From Madurella fahalii (lineage: Eukaryota; Ascomycota; Sordariomycetes; Sordariales): a DNA stretch of 64,000 nucleotides. The stretch's first letter is position 1, and each line of letters starts with the position of its first letter. Below the pieces are notes generated by a model. The model did no database searches, was not told the origin of the DNA, and worked only from the letters and a program-made list of their open reading frames with translations. Shown here in pieces: positions 53,823 through 63,835 of the stretch. Both the position numbers and the translations under genes were made by a program. The stretch is from positions 8,184,001 to 8,248,000 of the forward strand of contig CM056874.1 in NCBI GenBank assembly GCA_029876055.1. The letters are read 5' to 3'.

Positions 53823-55352
53823 TTTGACGATTTGCAAAACGAGTGACTAAAGGACTGTGCCTGGGAAGGTGGAGAACGTAGAATGAAGGACAAGACCGTT
53901 GGGTTCGGCAAGCGAGCGACTTTATATAAATGAAAAGAACGGCTGCGGCTGCGGCTGGCAAACCACGATGAAGGCGGACACACGTCGAGAGAAGAGAGGC
54001 TGGCGCGTGAGAGGAAAGAAAAAGAAGAGAGAGAAAGAGGGCGGCGTCCAATGCGACACGGCCCATTCCTATACCCGCGCAAACAGCTGACCCATGACAG
54101 TCTGTTGCTGCGCCTTAGAATAAATGAGACGGCAACCACGATACTTTCGCGAGCCCTAGCTGCCTGCTTCCAACCAATCCATCCATGTAATTGGCCAGTT
54201 GTTCTCCGAAGCGGCTGGGCCCTGGAGTAAATGGCGCCGAACCAACCGCTGAAAAGAGGGCACGACCATGGGAGGAAGGTCTCGAGGCCTGGAATGGCCC
54301 CTGGAAGGAGAAATGAAAGGAGACAGGACATCCGTCCCGGCGGATAGTGGGGTCATAGTAAGGCACCAACAAAATTCGGCAAAGTTGGACCCTGCGTGCA
54401 AAGTGGGTCGGTTGAGAGCGTTTTCAGGGGGCGAAACCAATAAATTCCTCGCAATAATAGCCGCAATTGCAAATGTTCCCGGGTACCAACTCTCACCTCA
54501 TCACATCTGCACACTCTGCGCGAGACAGGGCTGACTGATAGAAGCTCCAAGGAAGAAAAGCACGCGGTCAAGGGTACTCAGTAACCTACACTAGAGGACG
54601 ACATCCATTCGACGCTGCAGGAATGTCAGCCCAGGGTGAACCGCCCTCAGCCTTTAAAAAGTCAATGCACACCATCCTGCAAGTCTTCGGTGCAAGTTGC
54701 CCAGTCTAGAGTGGCCAACGACTTGAGTCGAATCCTTCAGCCCCCATGCGGAATCGCCATCATTCGCTAAATCCAATTTCTCTGCTTCTAGTGTCGACAT
54801 CTAGAGTGGATTCCCCCCGCATTGGTCAACATTCGACCTAATAAGGACGGGCTGCCGATAACCGTCGCACCAAAGAAAAAAGAAAAAAAGAAACGTCTTC
54901 GAGATGCACCGTCCCGGCGCCATCTCACGCATGCAGCCCTACAACGAAATCCCGTATGCCGAGTAAGGTCAGCATCAACTGACAGCCGTCGGGCTTGTCA
55001 GTTTCGTCCGAAACATCAACTCGGAATTCAGATGGCACCGCCACTTTGGCACGATCAAATTTCAGTCATCCGGTCTGGCAATTTCGCCCTAGCGGGTTGG
55101 GGGTTCTAGAGATGTAACGGTGCTTACGCTCGCACCCGCAAACAAGTTCTTTGCATGAGTAGTCCCGGATCAGGGTTACACCGAACACAGCATAGTGTAC
55201 TGTACATGAGCGCGGTACCATTTTCATTGGGGTTGGCAAACTCTGGTTTCTGTGCGGACAAGTTCCACCATCATGATTACTGTTCCCCCCTCTGCGTCAG
55301 CTCGATTCAGCGCGATCCTGCTCACCACCAGAAGCTTCTCGCATCGCCACAT
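53823..55352. other. 1.5 kb gene-free region
   Basis: Promoter of the GPI-anchored protein gene and 3' flank of the NTF2-like gene. Contains the TATA box at 53921 and a purine-rich GAGAAAGAAAAAG stretch near 54010-54040. No supported gene. Confidence 0.5.
53921..53928 (-). promoter_or_regulatory. TATA box of the GPI-anchored protein gene
   Basis: TATATAAA on the minus strand, about 100 bases before ATG 53822; consensus and well placed. Confidence 0.6.
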
Positions 55353-55871
55353 CTAACCCTCCCAGGTGTAGTTACCGCCCATGTTGAGCAGCCAGATCAA
55401 GCTGTTGAACTCGAGATCGAGGCTCTTGATCTGCCACCAACCCTCGCGCTTGGTGGTTCCAATGATAGTGATGCCCCTGCTAGGCAGGTTGGCCGCGCCA
55501 AAGGTGGCATGCCAGCGCAGTGCAATGGCCTCGCAGTCGACGGCGTCGATGCTGTCGACAGCAACGGGGAAGGGTGGGTTCGACAGTTGCGCCTCCATGA
55601 AGATCTCCTTGCTCGCAAATGTGGGCTCGCCGAGCGGCCGGAAGATGAAGGTGTTGATGCTGTCGGACCGGTCGACAAAATCCTCGGCGCAGTACTTGAC
55701 GCAGTCCTCCTCCTTATAGTTGGAGATGAGGCGGACGTAGATGTCAACGATCTCCTTAGCCTCATCACGCGTCATGCATGCCGCCTCCTGGCGGGAGAAG
55801 AGCGACCCGATGGAGGGGAACGCAAGCGCCGAGCTGGCGAAGGCGGTGACGGCGAGAGTCGAGAGGCGCAT
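55353..55871 (-). CDS. Secreted NTF2-like (SnoaL-type fold) protein
   Basis: Single exon, 172 residues. A signal peptide MRLSTLAVTAFASSALA leads to FPSIGSLFSRQ (possible Arg-Gln processing). Then comes an alpha+beta domain: TRDEAKEIVDIYVRLISNY, the CVKYCAEDFVDRSDSIN helix/strand unit, FASKEIFMEAQ, and strands IALRWHATFGA, GITIIGTTKREGWWQIKSLDLEF. This is the cone-shaped NTF2-like layout. Fungal secreted members are known as small effector-like or pocket proteins of unknown ligand. Three cysteines are present (in EAACM, EDCVKYC) plus one in DCEA. A TATA box precedes it. Function not assignable beyond ligand binding or weak catalysis. Confidence 0.83.
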   Translation of the reverse strand: MRLSTLAVTAFASSALAFPSIGSLFSRQEAACMTRDEAKEIVDIYVRLISNYKEEDCVKYCAEDFVDRSDSINTFIFRPLGEPTFASKEIFMEAQLSNPPFPVAVDSIDAVDCEAIALRWHATFGAANLPSRGITIIGTTKREGWWQIKSLDLEFNSLIWLLNMGGNYTWEG

Positions 55872-57499
55872 GTTGCCGGCGGTGTTGACTAAGAAGCTCT
55901 GCCTTTGGAATGAGGAATGCGTTGATCAGTTTCGACTGGAATACTGTCTCTCTTGCGTCGCGGCCGATTGCATATTTATACACCTCTTCTCTTCATTTTT
56001 CCTTCGGTCTACTATCATGTCGACGTCTCACTGATCCCGGATCATTCGAGCGGCAAGACCCTCGCACCAAACACTCAAATTGGCAGCTGAATTTATCCAG
56101 CTAACTCCGACTTGGAGTTAATAACAGACTGACGGACGTCCGATCGACAATGTCTGACCTCCGGCCCGGATCGTGATGATACTAAAGGTCAGGGCGCTCT
56201 AGGCCTGGGGTTGCTGGCTTTTCAGTCGTACCTCGGGCCCAAGTCCTGAGGGTGGCGGCCGGGGCGGTTCGGACCCGAGTGGCGCTCCATTCATCAATCC
56301 GTTTCTGCATCTCGATACAAGCGAGGGAGGGGGAAAACAAGCGTATTGCGCTCCGGAATTAACATCCGGAAGGACCAAGCTGCTGGCACAAATGTGGTGT
56401 GCAGTGTTTATATCGTGAGGCTCGAGCGGAACTCGGGCAGTCGGCCCCACGAGCATCGCTCAAGCATAACATTTGTTCTCTCAGCAATCACCCCGATACG
56501 CCTAGGTCCTTCGGAACTACAGATACTGAAGACAATTGACGAGACCGAAATCGCATTGGCCTTGTTAATCAAGGATATCTTCGAGTCGCTTCCGTCCGTC
56601 GAAACATCCGACGCGGGGTCCCGAGGCGGGGGGATGCCTGGGCCCGGCTATCCCCGTTCCTCTCCGCTCATCCCTAGTATGAGCTGTTTCCATTTTAGAT
56701 ACAGTCCGATGTCGTTCGTTTGGGCTCGTCTTGGTCGAATTCGCCGATCCAATACCCCGGTTCCGGGTCATCACAGGCATCCTAGGCTCCTAGCATCTCC
56801 CACTTTCACTAATAGCCCTGCCACCAGCTAGATGATCCTGGTGGCAGGATTCTACTCATCAGAGACCAGAGACTTACTTTGCCGGCAATACCACCTTTTC
56901 CGGGATTCATCAAGTTGACCCAGCCGTCGCGAGCCGTGTCTATATCATGAACTTCTTCGGGCAAACACAGGCTCAGGCGCGGAACAGGCAGTTAGAGCGG
57001 GCAGGGCCGAAGCTACCAGGCAGACCCACGCATCCATAAGATTCTAATTTCTGCGCAACGTGCCTCAAGTACTCATCGAATGGCCGTTACCATATCCTCT
57101 TAGTCAAAGATTAAGACAGAAGTTCAATGGTGCAATTCGGGTTGCTGATCTCGGGGACATAATACGCTAGACATAGAAGCATTGACTCGATTATGTAAGC
57201 ACCAATTGCACTTTTATCTCATCTCCCGCTGGCTTCAGAGAACCCAAGACTGTCACATCTCACCGGGCAGCCGAGTGGTGAAAGCTCATTCGCGCCAACC
57301 TCTCATACAAGAACGGTGTGATTTGTGTCGCTGGCCCAAACACCAATCAAAAACCTGGCTGGGCCGAAATTTTTCAAAATTGTCTGCCGTGGGTACCGGT
57401 ACCGGAATGCATGAGCGTCACCTCGCACCTGCTCAAAACCCTTAATCTTTAGCCCCTGACATCAATACTAGAGGGAACACTGTCGACGAGCCGCCAATC
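55872..57499. other. 1.6 kb gene-free region
   Basis: Divergent promoter space of the NTF2-like gene and the PI-PLC gene. The 161-codon frame at 56346-56831 has no domain or intron pattern. No repeat recognised. Confidence 0.5.
55972..55980 (-). promoter_or_regulatory. TATA box of the NTF2-like gene
   Basis: TATAAATAT on the minus strand, about 105 bases before ATG 55871. Confidence 0.6.
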
Positions 57500-59056
57500 A
57501 TGGGGTTTGGGTTTTCTTGTCCGGTTGCGAGGCCGGCACCAGTGGCGATAACTACAACTATCACCATCCGCAACCTGACCATCACTCCACTGGAACTCAA
57601 GCTGGTTGAGCGTCTCGACCACGAGCATCATCTATCAAAGATCGCATCCCGTATCACCGGACGGCGGCGGTCACACGGAACAGGGTGGTCAGGGGAGCAG
57701 CAGGAGGAACAGCAGTTGGCATCAGCAAGGCAGGACATCGCAAACATCACTGTTCCGCCTTTCTCGGAATGTCCCACCGCCGTCTACGCACCAGACCCGA
57801 ACCGCCACCATGAACAGCTCCGTCTGACCTTCGAGGACCCCAGTACAGGACACCACTACAGCGCCGAGATCCCAGGCCCTTCGCCGCGAAGCATAGTGCT
57901 CAAGCCCAGCACACTGACGGGTGGAGAAGACCCCAAAGAATTCACCGCCATCTACCTCCCTTCGCACTCGTACCTCGCCCTCTTCAGCTCAGCCAACCTC
58001 TCCTCCTGGATGTCCAGCTTGCCAGACCATCTCCCGCTCTCCGCCCTCTCCATCCCCGGCACCCACAACTCTCCGACCCACCACACAGCCCTCCCCTCGG
58101 TCCGGTGCCAAGCCGTGCCCGTCGTCGACCAACTCGACAACGGCGTGCGCTTCCTCGACGTGCGCGTCTCCTGCCCAATCTACAACCCCTCTAGCGACAG
58201 CACCAGCCCCCCGCCAGTCCCCTCCCTCCAGCTAGTCCACTCGGCCTTCCCCATCACGCTCAACCCCTTCACCGCCCGCTCAAAATCCCTCTCCACCCTC
58301 CTCGACACCCTCTACACCTTCCTCCATACCCACCCTTCAGAAACGCTCTTGCTCTCCCTCAAGAGGGAGGGCACGGGCCGCGGGTCGGACGCCGACCTCT
58401 CGCAGATCCTCCTCCACCACTACATCAACGTCGACCGGGACAAATGGTACACGGCGCCGACCATCCCGCGCCTCGCCGACTGCCGCGGCAAGATCGTGCT
58501 CGTCCGCCGCTTCCACCTGCACGAGCCGACGGTCCGCTCCCTGGGCATCGACGGGTCCGTCTGGCCCGACAACGTGGCCGACGGCACGTGCGGCGGCGGG
58601 GCTATCCGGATCCAGGACTACTACGACGTCGCCCACAGCGGGGAGATGCAGAATAAGTTGCGGTACGTGCAGGAAGGCCTGGAGAGGGCGGCGCAGGTGG
58701 TGCACCATTCGGAGACGCTGTCAGGTGGCGGTAATGATAATACGGGAGATGGAAGAGAAAGGACGATGACGGCAACGACGACGACGCCACCGCCGCCGCT
58801 GTACATCAACTTTATGAGCGCAAGCAGTTTCTTCAATATCAGCTGCTGGCCGGATCGGATCGCCCGCAGGCTCAACCCTTCTACTGTCGAGTACTTGTGT
58901 ATGGGCCATGGGGCACCGGGCAAGGGGCCCGGACAGCTGACGGTTGGGGACGCGGCTACGGGCATCGTCGTAACTGATTGGGTGGGGCACAATGGCGATT
59001 GGGATCTCATACGATGCATCGTGGGGTGGAACGCGAGGTTGCAGCGGCGGCAGTAG
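57500..59056 (+). CDS. PI-PLC X-domain phosphodiesterase (bacterial-type phosphatidylinositol phospholipase C)
   Basis: Single exon, 518 residues from ATG 57500. The N-terminal 160 residues carry ITIRNLTITPLELKLVERLD and a beta-rich accessory region. The catalytic X-type barrel starts near 175 (LPLSALSIPGTHNSPTHH). His189 is the likely general acid/base in GTHNS, and His247 in LVHSAF is the second catalytic histidine. VRFLDVRVS carries the Asp/Arg phosphoinositol-binding residues. There is no Y domain, EF-hand or C2 domain, so this is the simple calcium-independent type that cleaves phosphatidylinositol or glycosyl-PI. A Gly/Thr-rich insertion at about 415-430 interrupts the domain before NFMSASSFF. 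No signal peptide seen. The in vivo substrate is unknown. Confidence 0.88.
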   Translation: MGFGFSCPVARPAPVAITTTITIRNLTITPLELKLVERLDHEHHLSKIASRITGRRRSHGTGWSGEQQEEQQLASARQDIANITVPPFSECPTAVYAPDPNRHHEQLRLTFEDPSTGHHYSAEIPGPSPRSIVLKPSTLTGGEDPKEFTAIYLPSHSYLALFSSANLSSWMSSLPDHLPLSALSIPGTHNSPTHHTALPSVRCQAVPVVDQLDNGVRFLDVRVSCPIYNPSSDSTSPPPVPSLQLVHSAFPITLNPFTARSKSLSTLLDTLYTFLHTHPSETLLLSLKREGTGRGSDADLSQILLHHYINVDRDKWYTAPTIPRLADCRGKIVLVRRFHLHEPTVRSLGIDGSVWPDNVADGTCGGGAIRIQDYYDVAHSGEMQNKLRYVQEGLERAAQVVHHSETLSGGGNDNTGDGRERTMTATTTTPPPPLYINFMSASSFFNISCWPDRIARRLNPSTVEYLCMGHGAPGKGPGQLTVGDAATGIVVTDWVGHNGDWDLIRCIVGWNARLQRRQ

Positions 59057-60739
59057 TGCGCTCAGCCGCGCATCGCGCGAGTCATTTCACAGGCATTGAG
59101 AGTGGGTGGAAGGCGTGACATTCATGTATTAATTGAGTGGTAATTCCAGAGCTACACAGATAGGGAACTAGGCTGTATAATCTTGTGCCGATAGGCAGCG
59201 AATTTAGGGACCTGGACTTGTCACCAATTAGCTTAATGCATTGCCCGATATATGTGCAATGGAATGCGTAGGGACCTCATCAGTTCTCCAAGGTGAAGAT
59301 GTCTCGTCACGATGAACTCAGAGTTAAAAAGCAGGTAGGAAAGAAATCATCCGAAAGGTATGGGTGTAGGAGAGACAGGACTGAAGACTTACAGTTGCCG
59401 CAAGGAGCAAAGCAGGATTCTGCAACTTTACCTGCCCATCCAGCATGGTCAGCAATAATCCCAAGCCTGGTCGATTAAATAGATCGGTATCAATCATCAA
59501 GTTCAGGCTGCGAGTTAAGTCAGCACAAGGCCCCGGCCGCCGCCATACCAGCTCATATACCTCATTAAATCAGATTTTGAAACATGTTCATTTCCAACCC
59601 GAAGGCGGATCAAACAGTGTGAATAACGAATCATCATTTTGACAATGGGACGTGAACATGACTCCAGACGTGATATTTACCTAGCGACAGGTTGTCAGTC
59701 AAAACCCGTTCACGTGGAGCATACAGCGTTTCGATTGACGAGGGCACAATCAGCTGACGAGTTCTCAGCAAGAATTTCTCTCCGAGCGCCCCTCACAGGG
59801 TGTACAGCCCTGCTTTGAACGAGGGGAGACGGCGAGGCTTCGTTTATGTCCGCCCGTTCGTTCAAAATTTCGTCATGGTGCCAGGGTGTGTGAAGGAGAG
59901 GCATGCGCATACCTGCAAGGTTGCTTGTTAGCAGCTGTGGCAGACAGAGAGCAGAAAACAACTGAGAGGTAGAGGGCCAGTCAGACAAGGCTGAAACAAA
60001 TGGTTCCACATCGTATATTCGGCATGAGGAATTCCCTATATTTTGTCTTTTGATCATCACTCGGGAGGGGAGGACAGAAGAAAAGAAAAAGATATTAACC
60101 AACCTTATGGGAGAGAAAAATTACTTATAGGTCGGAAAGAGAATGGTGCTCCATACTCGGTCAATAGTCGGTCAACACTGCAAGGAGTCGTGTTAGTGAC
60201 AGTCGCAAAGACTTAAGCCCAAAACGAGTCCTCTAATGGATTGCTCTCAGGGTAATTCTAGAGTAAATGTATAGTCCCCATGGGCTGGTAAGAGTTGGAT
60301 TGATCGTTGATCATCACCGAGCAGTGCTGCGGAGCAGGAAGAGGGAGGATTTTTCTCACCTTGTCGACCGACGAGTTGGCGTTTTTGGAGGAGGAAAGCT
60401 GTGGGAGCTTGTGAAAATTTTGGACATTATTAAAAAGCGCGTTGTTGTGGAGCAGCGATAAGATAGAGAGCTTTGGGCTTGCCATTTATCTGCATAAGCT
60501 CGGGGAGTATGGATAAGAGCATAAATGTGTCCCTAAGGAAGTTTTTCGCCTACCGCACTCAGAGATCTGCTTGCGTGGCACCCCACAAGATCCAGTGGCG
60601 ATAACCCTATCGATAACAGGATCTAGATAAGATCCCGAGCGCACCCGTGTCTCCCCGCGCTTCTCCCTTCCCATCCTCAGACATCCACGAGGTCTCTCAT
60701 CAGTCAAGCGGGTGAGACCGCGGGATTGCCAAAACCGCC
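59057..60739. other. 1.7 kb gene-free region
   Basis: 3' flank of the PI-PLC gene and promoter of the next gene. The part from 59130 to 60500 is AT-richer than coding DNA and has no supported frame. Clustered GATA sites lie at 60598-60634. Confidence 0.5.
60598..60634 (+). promoter_or_regulatory. Cluster of three GATA motifs
   Basis: GCGATAACC, ATCGATAACA and TAGATAAGAT occur within about 37 bases, some 110-140 bases before ATG 60740. Clustered GATA cores are binding sites for fungal GATA factors such as those controlling nitrogen use or iron uptake. The regulatory role is inference. Confidence 0.35.
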
Positions 60740-62080
60740 ATGTCCCACGCCGGAGGGATCTGGGCTGCCGCAGCCCTCCGGGTTATGCGCCAGCACTTGG
60801 TCAGCAGCACGAAGATGGCGACCAACCTGCTACGCTCCAAACTCGCTGCCGCCACCCGCCCTCGGAGCGCCCCCGAATTCCAACCCATCACTGTTCGAAC
60901 CGGCCATGCTCGCCAGCCTATCCACCCGGCAGCCTGGCTCCGCCAACAGAAACGTGCCGGCGGAGTTAAGTGGTACTCCTCCGCCAACCTCAACGCTACC
61001 GTCCGCCGCTTCCTAAGCACCACCGGACCCAATAAATTCCGCTTCGACCGCTCTAAGCTCCCCGTCTCTAACACCTCCCGCCTCGTTTCCCAGCTTACCG
61101 GCCGCGCCCCCTTCGCCTCGACCCTCCGCCCTAACCTCACCGGAGGCGCCCTGCCCCGCACGGCTGGCGGCTACGGCATTCCCGGATCAGGCCGTATCAG
61201 CGGAGCCCGCCACTTCAGCCACACGCCAGCGGCCCCAGCACAGGTCGTGCAGAACGTCAGCCAGGCGATGCGCGCGTTTTGGCTGTCGGGCCAACGGGCG
61301 AGGTACGACGGAGTCGGCCCCAGAGGCGAGAAGCGGTACCGCGCTGTGAGCGCCGCACAGGAGGAGGCGCGCATTCGTATGGAGAGGGCCCCGCGTCGTG
61401 CGCCCGGTGCCTTTGTCGATTTCCAGGTTAGCCCGACAATTACTGCGCTCAGTCCGTTGGCGGCGGCGCTTCCGTTCAATTATGCGAGCGGCGCTGTTGA
61501 GGAGGCTGCTGGTGTTGCCACGCTCAACGCCGAGGGCTTTCTAGATGTGCTCTCGGTCGACTTCGCGCGCGCTCTCAAGGACCTTGCTGCTGTCATGACG
61601 GATTTAAAGAGTCTGGCGGGGTTGGGCGACTTGCCCGTCTTGCTGGATAAGAATGGTGTCTTGCGGGTGCGGTTTCCCGGCGTGGATGCCGAGACCGTAG
61701 AGAGACTTTGCGATGATGTCGGCGTCAAGAGGGGCATTGTAAAGCAGGACCCCGACTTTGATGCCAGTGTCGGGGTGCCTGTTGCACTACGCTTCCCGTT
61801 TGCGCCAGACGGGACCTGCGAGCACACGATTACCTCGCCTGGCGGCTCGGTCAGGTCACGGCGCTCCGGGTCGACGTCGGATGTGGAAGACGCCTTCTTC
61901 GTCGACGAGTTTGAGGAGAATCCTTGGCAGTTGTCAGAGGAGGAGCCCGAAGAAGGCTACGAAAGCATGTCGCCGCCTCTCCTGAGCACCTCGGGCGAGC
62001 ACTGCTCTGAGGACTTTGAGGGGCTGGAGGGCATATACCGGTTTTTGGAGGAATGCGATCGCGCCAGGGGACGCTTTTAG
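60740..62080 (+). CDS. Conserved fungal protein, probably mitochondrial (often mislabelled casein kinase II beta 2)
   Basis: Single exon, 446 residues. The N-terminal 170 residues are rich in Arg, Ser and Ala with almost no acidic residues (MRQHLVSSTKMATNLLRSKL, RRFLSTTGPNKFRFDRSKL, ARHFSHTPAAPAQVV), the pattern of a long mitochondrial presequence. The core is VSQAMRAFWLSGQRARYDGVGPRGEKRYRAVS, then PGAFVDFQVSPTITALSPL, EGFLDVLSVDFARALKDLAAVM and GVDAETVERLCDDVGVKRGIV. The tail is acidic. From memory, such proteins are annotated in ascomycetes as casein kinase II beta 2 subunit. I see no CK2-beta zinc finger here, so I doubt that name. Function unknown; GATA sites precede it. Confidence 0.82.
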   Translation: MSHAGGIWAAAALRVMRQHLVSSTKMATNLLRSKLAAATRPRSAPEFQPITVRTGHARQPIHPAAWLRQQKRAGGVKWYSSANLNATVRRFLSTTGPNKFRFDRSKLPVSNTSRLVSQLTGRAPFASTLRPNLTGGALPRTAGGYGIPGSGRISGARHFSHTPAAPAQVVQNVSQAMRAFWLSGQRARYDGVGPRGEKRYRAVSAAQEEARIRMERAPRRAPGAFVDFQVSPTITALSPLAAALPFNYASGAVEEAAGVATLNAEGFLDVLSVDFARALKDLAAVMTDLKSLAGLGDLPVLLDKNGVLRVRFPGVDAETVERLCDDVGVKRGIVKQDPDFDASVGVPVALRFPFAPDGTCEHTITSPGGSVRSRRSGSTSDVEDAFFVDEFEENPWQLSEEEPEEGYESMSPPLLSTSGEHCSEDFEGLEGIYRFLEECDRARGRF

Positions 62081-62392
62081 GCGTCACCCGTCAGCCTCAT
62101 GGGCTAAATCTGGCGTTGCAGGATATGTGATATTGGGTATCGGGTCGGTATGGGTGGAAACGGGCTCTCTCCTTTGTTCTTCCATATGTATTAGTCCACG
62201 CATTTTGGCTGGTTATGGGGGCAACAGTCACCCAGCCCGGCAGCCGCAAGCCAACAGAACAACAGATAACAGAGTATTATTCTATTATTCGGAAGCATAT
62301 GAAATGCCTCGTAAAATCTATTAGGCCACCTCCTGGCGTCGCCCCTTGCGTGCCTGTTCTATGCTAGCCTCCCTTCTCCTGCTCAACAACTC
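62081..62392. other. Intergenic region between convergent genes
   Basis: Shared 3' flank of two convergent genes, partly AT-rich. Nothing else seen. Confidence 0.55.
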
Positions 62393-63835
62393 TTAAACAT
62401 CGACCAACTTCTCAGCCTTCTCCAAAACAGCGGCAGAAGCAATCACCGGGTCTTGACCACCAGCCCTTTTCTCCTGATCTGCCCGCGGCATGTGTACATC
62501 CCTAGTACCCTCACTCATTATCGTCGCTCCCTTGGCTTGAATGAACTCGCCAGCAACACCACCAGCGCCGCCAGCAGAAGCAGTCGTTGCAACAGCGGCA
62601 TTCCCAATAACCCCAGTACCGTCACCAGCACCAGCGCCAACAGGAGTAGGCCTATCCAACATTGCTGCCGCCGCCGCCGTCAAAGCAGCCTTCTTCCCGC
62701 CTCCCTGGGGGACACTACCACCCCTCGCCCTCGGGCCCTTATCCAAAGGCGACATCTCCTTCACCTTCCCCGGTTTGGGCCTTCCTCCACCCACGAGCCC
62801 CAACGCCCGCAGCAGCGCAACTGTCTCCCTCAGCTGCTGCGCCTGCCGAAACTTCTTTCTGCCACCACTACCGCCTCCGCCTCCTCCCATCAGATGATGA
62901 TGACAACCCATGCCCCCACCCACCCCCATCTCCGCATTACCAGGACCGGAACTGGGGGCAGAGGCAGAGGCAGAGGGAGAGGGAGAGGGGGACGGGAGAA
63001 GGCCCAGCTGCTGCAAGGCCGCGCGCCGGACATCGCGCTGGTCAAAGGCCGCCGTGCCCTCGCCGTTGCCGTTGCTGTTGGTGGAAGCGGCGTTCAGCAG
63101 CACCCACCAAGCGGGGATCTCGGCCAGCCCGACCTCGACCAGCTCCTCGGCCGTCGTGGGCATGGCGTGCACGTAGCGGCATTGCAGGCCCCCTTTGCAG
63201 GTGCCGTGGTGGCACCAGTGGCGGCAGTACTCGGGTGCTGGGGGGCTTTGGTCGGGGGCGGGTTGGGGTCCGGGTTGCGCGGCTGCAGGAAGAGAAGAAG
63301 GGCCAGGCGCGGCAAGGTGGTGCTGGCGGTGGATGCTTTTGCTGAGTCCCCCTACGCCGCCGGCGCGCTGTCGGGCGGGGGCCTCGCTCCAATGGGACTT
63401 CATTCGCTCGGCTGGGTGGGTGGTTGCCGATGTCGATAGAGATGGTGCCGCGGTAGTGATGGTGTTGGTTGCGGCGGGGACATGGGGTTCTGGAGCTGTG
63501 TAAGAAGGAACCGCTTGTCTAGGGCCGGGATCAACTTGAGCTGCTGGCCGGACCTCCACGGCCTTGCCCGCGGACATACCAGCAGCCGGGGCTCGGTGGC
63601 TGATGTTGATGGCGTACGAGACATTGCTCTTGCTGGCGGTGCCGAGATTGCATAGCCCGATGGTGTCCTCGATCGAGAGCTCACGAGGGACGCCGACAAT
63701 GTCGAGCCACTCGGGCAGCTCGTCTACTGCGATGACTGGCACGATCGGACCCGGGATTGTTTGCACTTGCCCTTGGCCGGTCTGCCTCTTGACGTTGGGC
63801 CTGACGATGAAGAAGCAAGGACGGGGAACAACCAT
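62393..63835 (-). CDS. Single CCCH zinc-finger protein
   Basis: Taken as a single exon of 480 residues from ATG 63835 (MVVPRPCFFIVRPNVKRQ). The longer open frame to 63961 begins without an ATG. The N-terminal 80 residues form a conserved-looking unit (TIPGPIVPVIAVDELPEWLD, IVGVPRELSIEDTIGLCNLG). A disordered Pro/Ala/Thr region follows. Then comes one CCCH finger, C-x8-C-x5-C-x3-H, in CRHWCHHGTCKGGLQCRYVH, directly followed by a helix (AEELVEVGLAEIPAWWVLLN). The rest is Gly/Ala/Pro-rich, with a basic GGRKKFRQAQQLRE stretch. A single CCCH finger suggests RNA binding, with no more specific role recognisable. Translation from an upstream exon outside the window cannot be excluded. Confidence 0.78.
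   Translation of the reverse strand: MVVPRPCFFIVRPNVKRQTGQGQVQTIPGPIVPVIAVDELPEWLDIVGVPRELSIEDTIGLCNLGTASKSNVSYAINISHRAPAAGMSAGKAVEVRPAAQVDPGPRQAVPSYTAPEPHVPAATNTITTAAPSLSTSATTHPAERMKSHWSEAPARQRAGGVGGLSKSIHRQHHLAAPGPSSLPAAAQPGPQPAPDQSPPAPEYCRHWCHHGTCKGGLQCRYVHAMPTTAEELVEVGLAEIPAWWVLLNAASTNSNGNGEGTAAFDQRDVRRAALQQLGLLPSPSPSPSASASAPSSGPGNAEMGVGGGMGCHHHLMGGGGGGSGGRKKFRQAQQLRETVALLRALGLVGGGRPKPGKVKEMSPLDKGPRARGGSVPQGGGKKAALTAAAAAMLDRPTPVGAGAGDGTGVIGNAAVATTASAGGAGGVAGEFIQAKGATIMSEGTRDVHMPRADQEKRAGGQDPVIASAAVLEKAEKLVDV

Noticed and set aside
62453..63439. 328-codon plus-strand frame opposite the CCCH gene
   Set aside because: A mirror of the Gly/Pro/Ala-rich minus-strand gene; no domain, while the minus strand carries the zinc finger.
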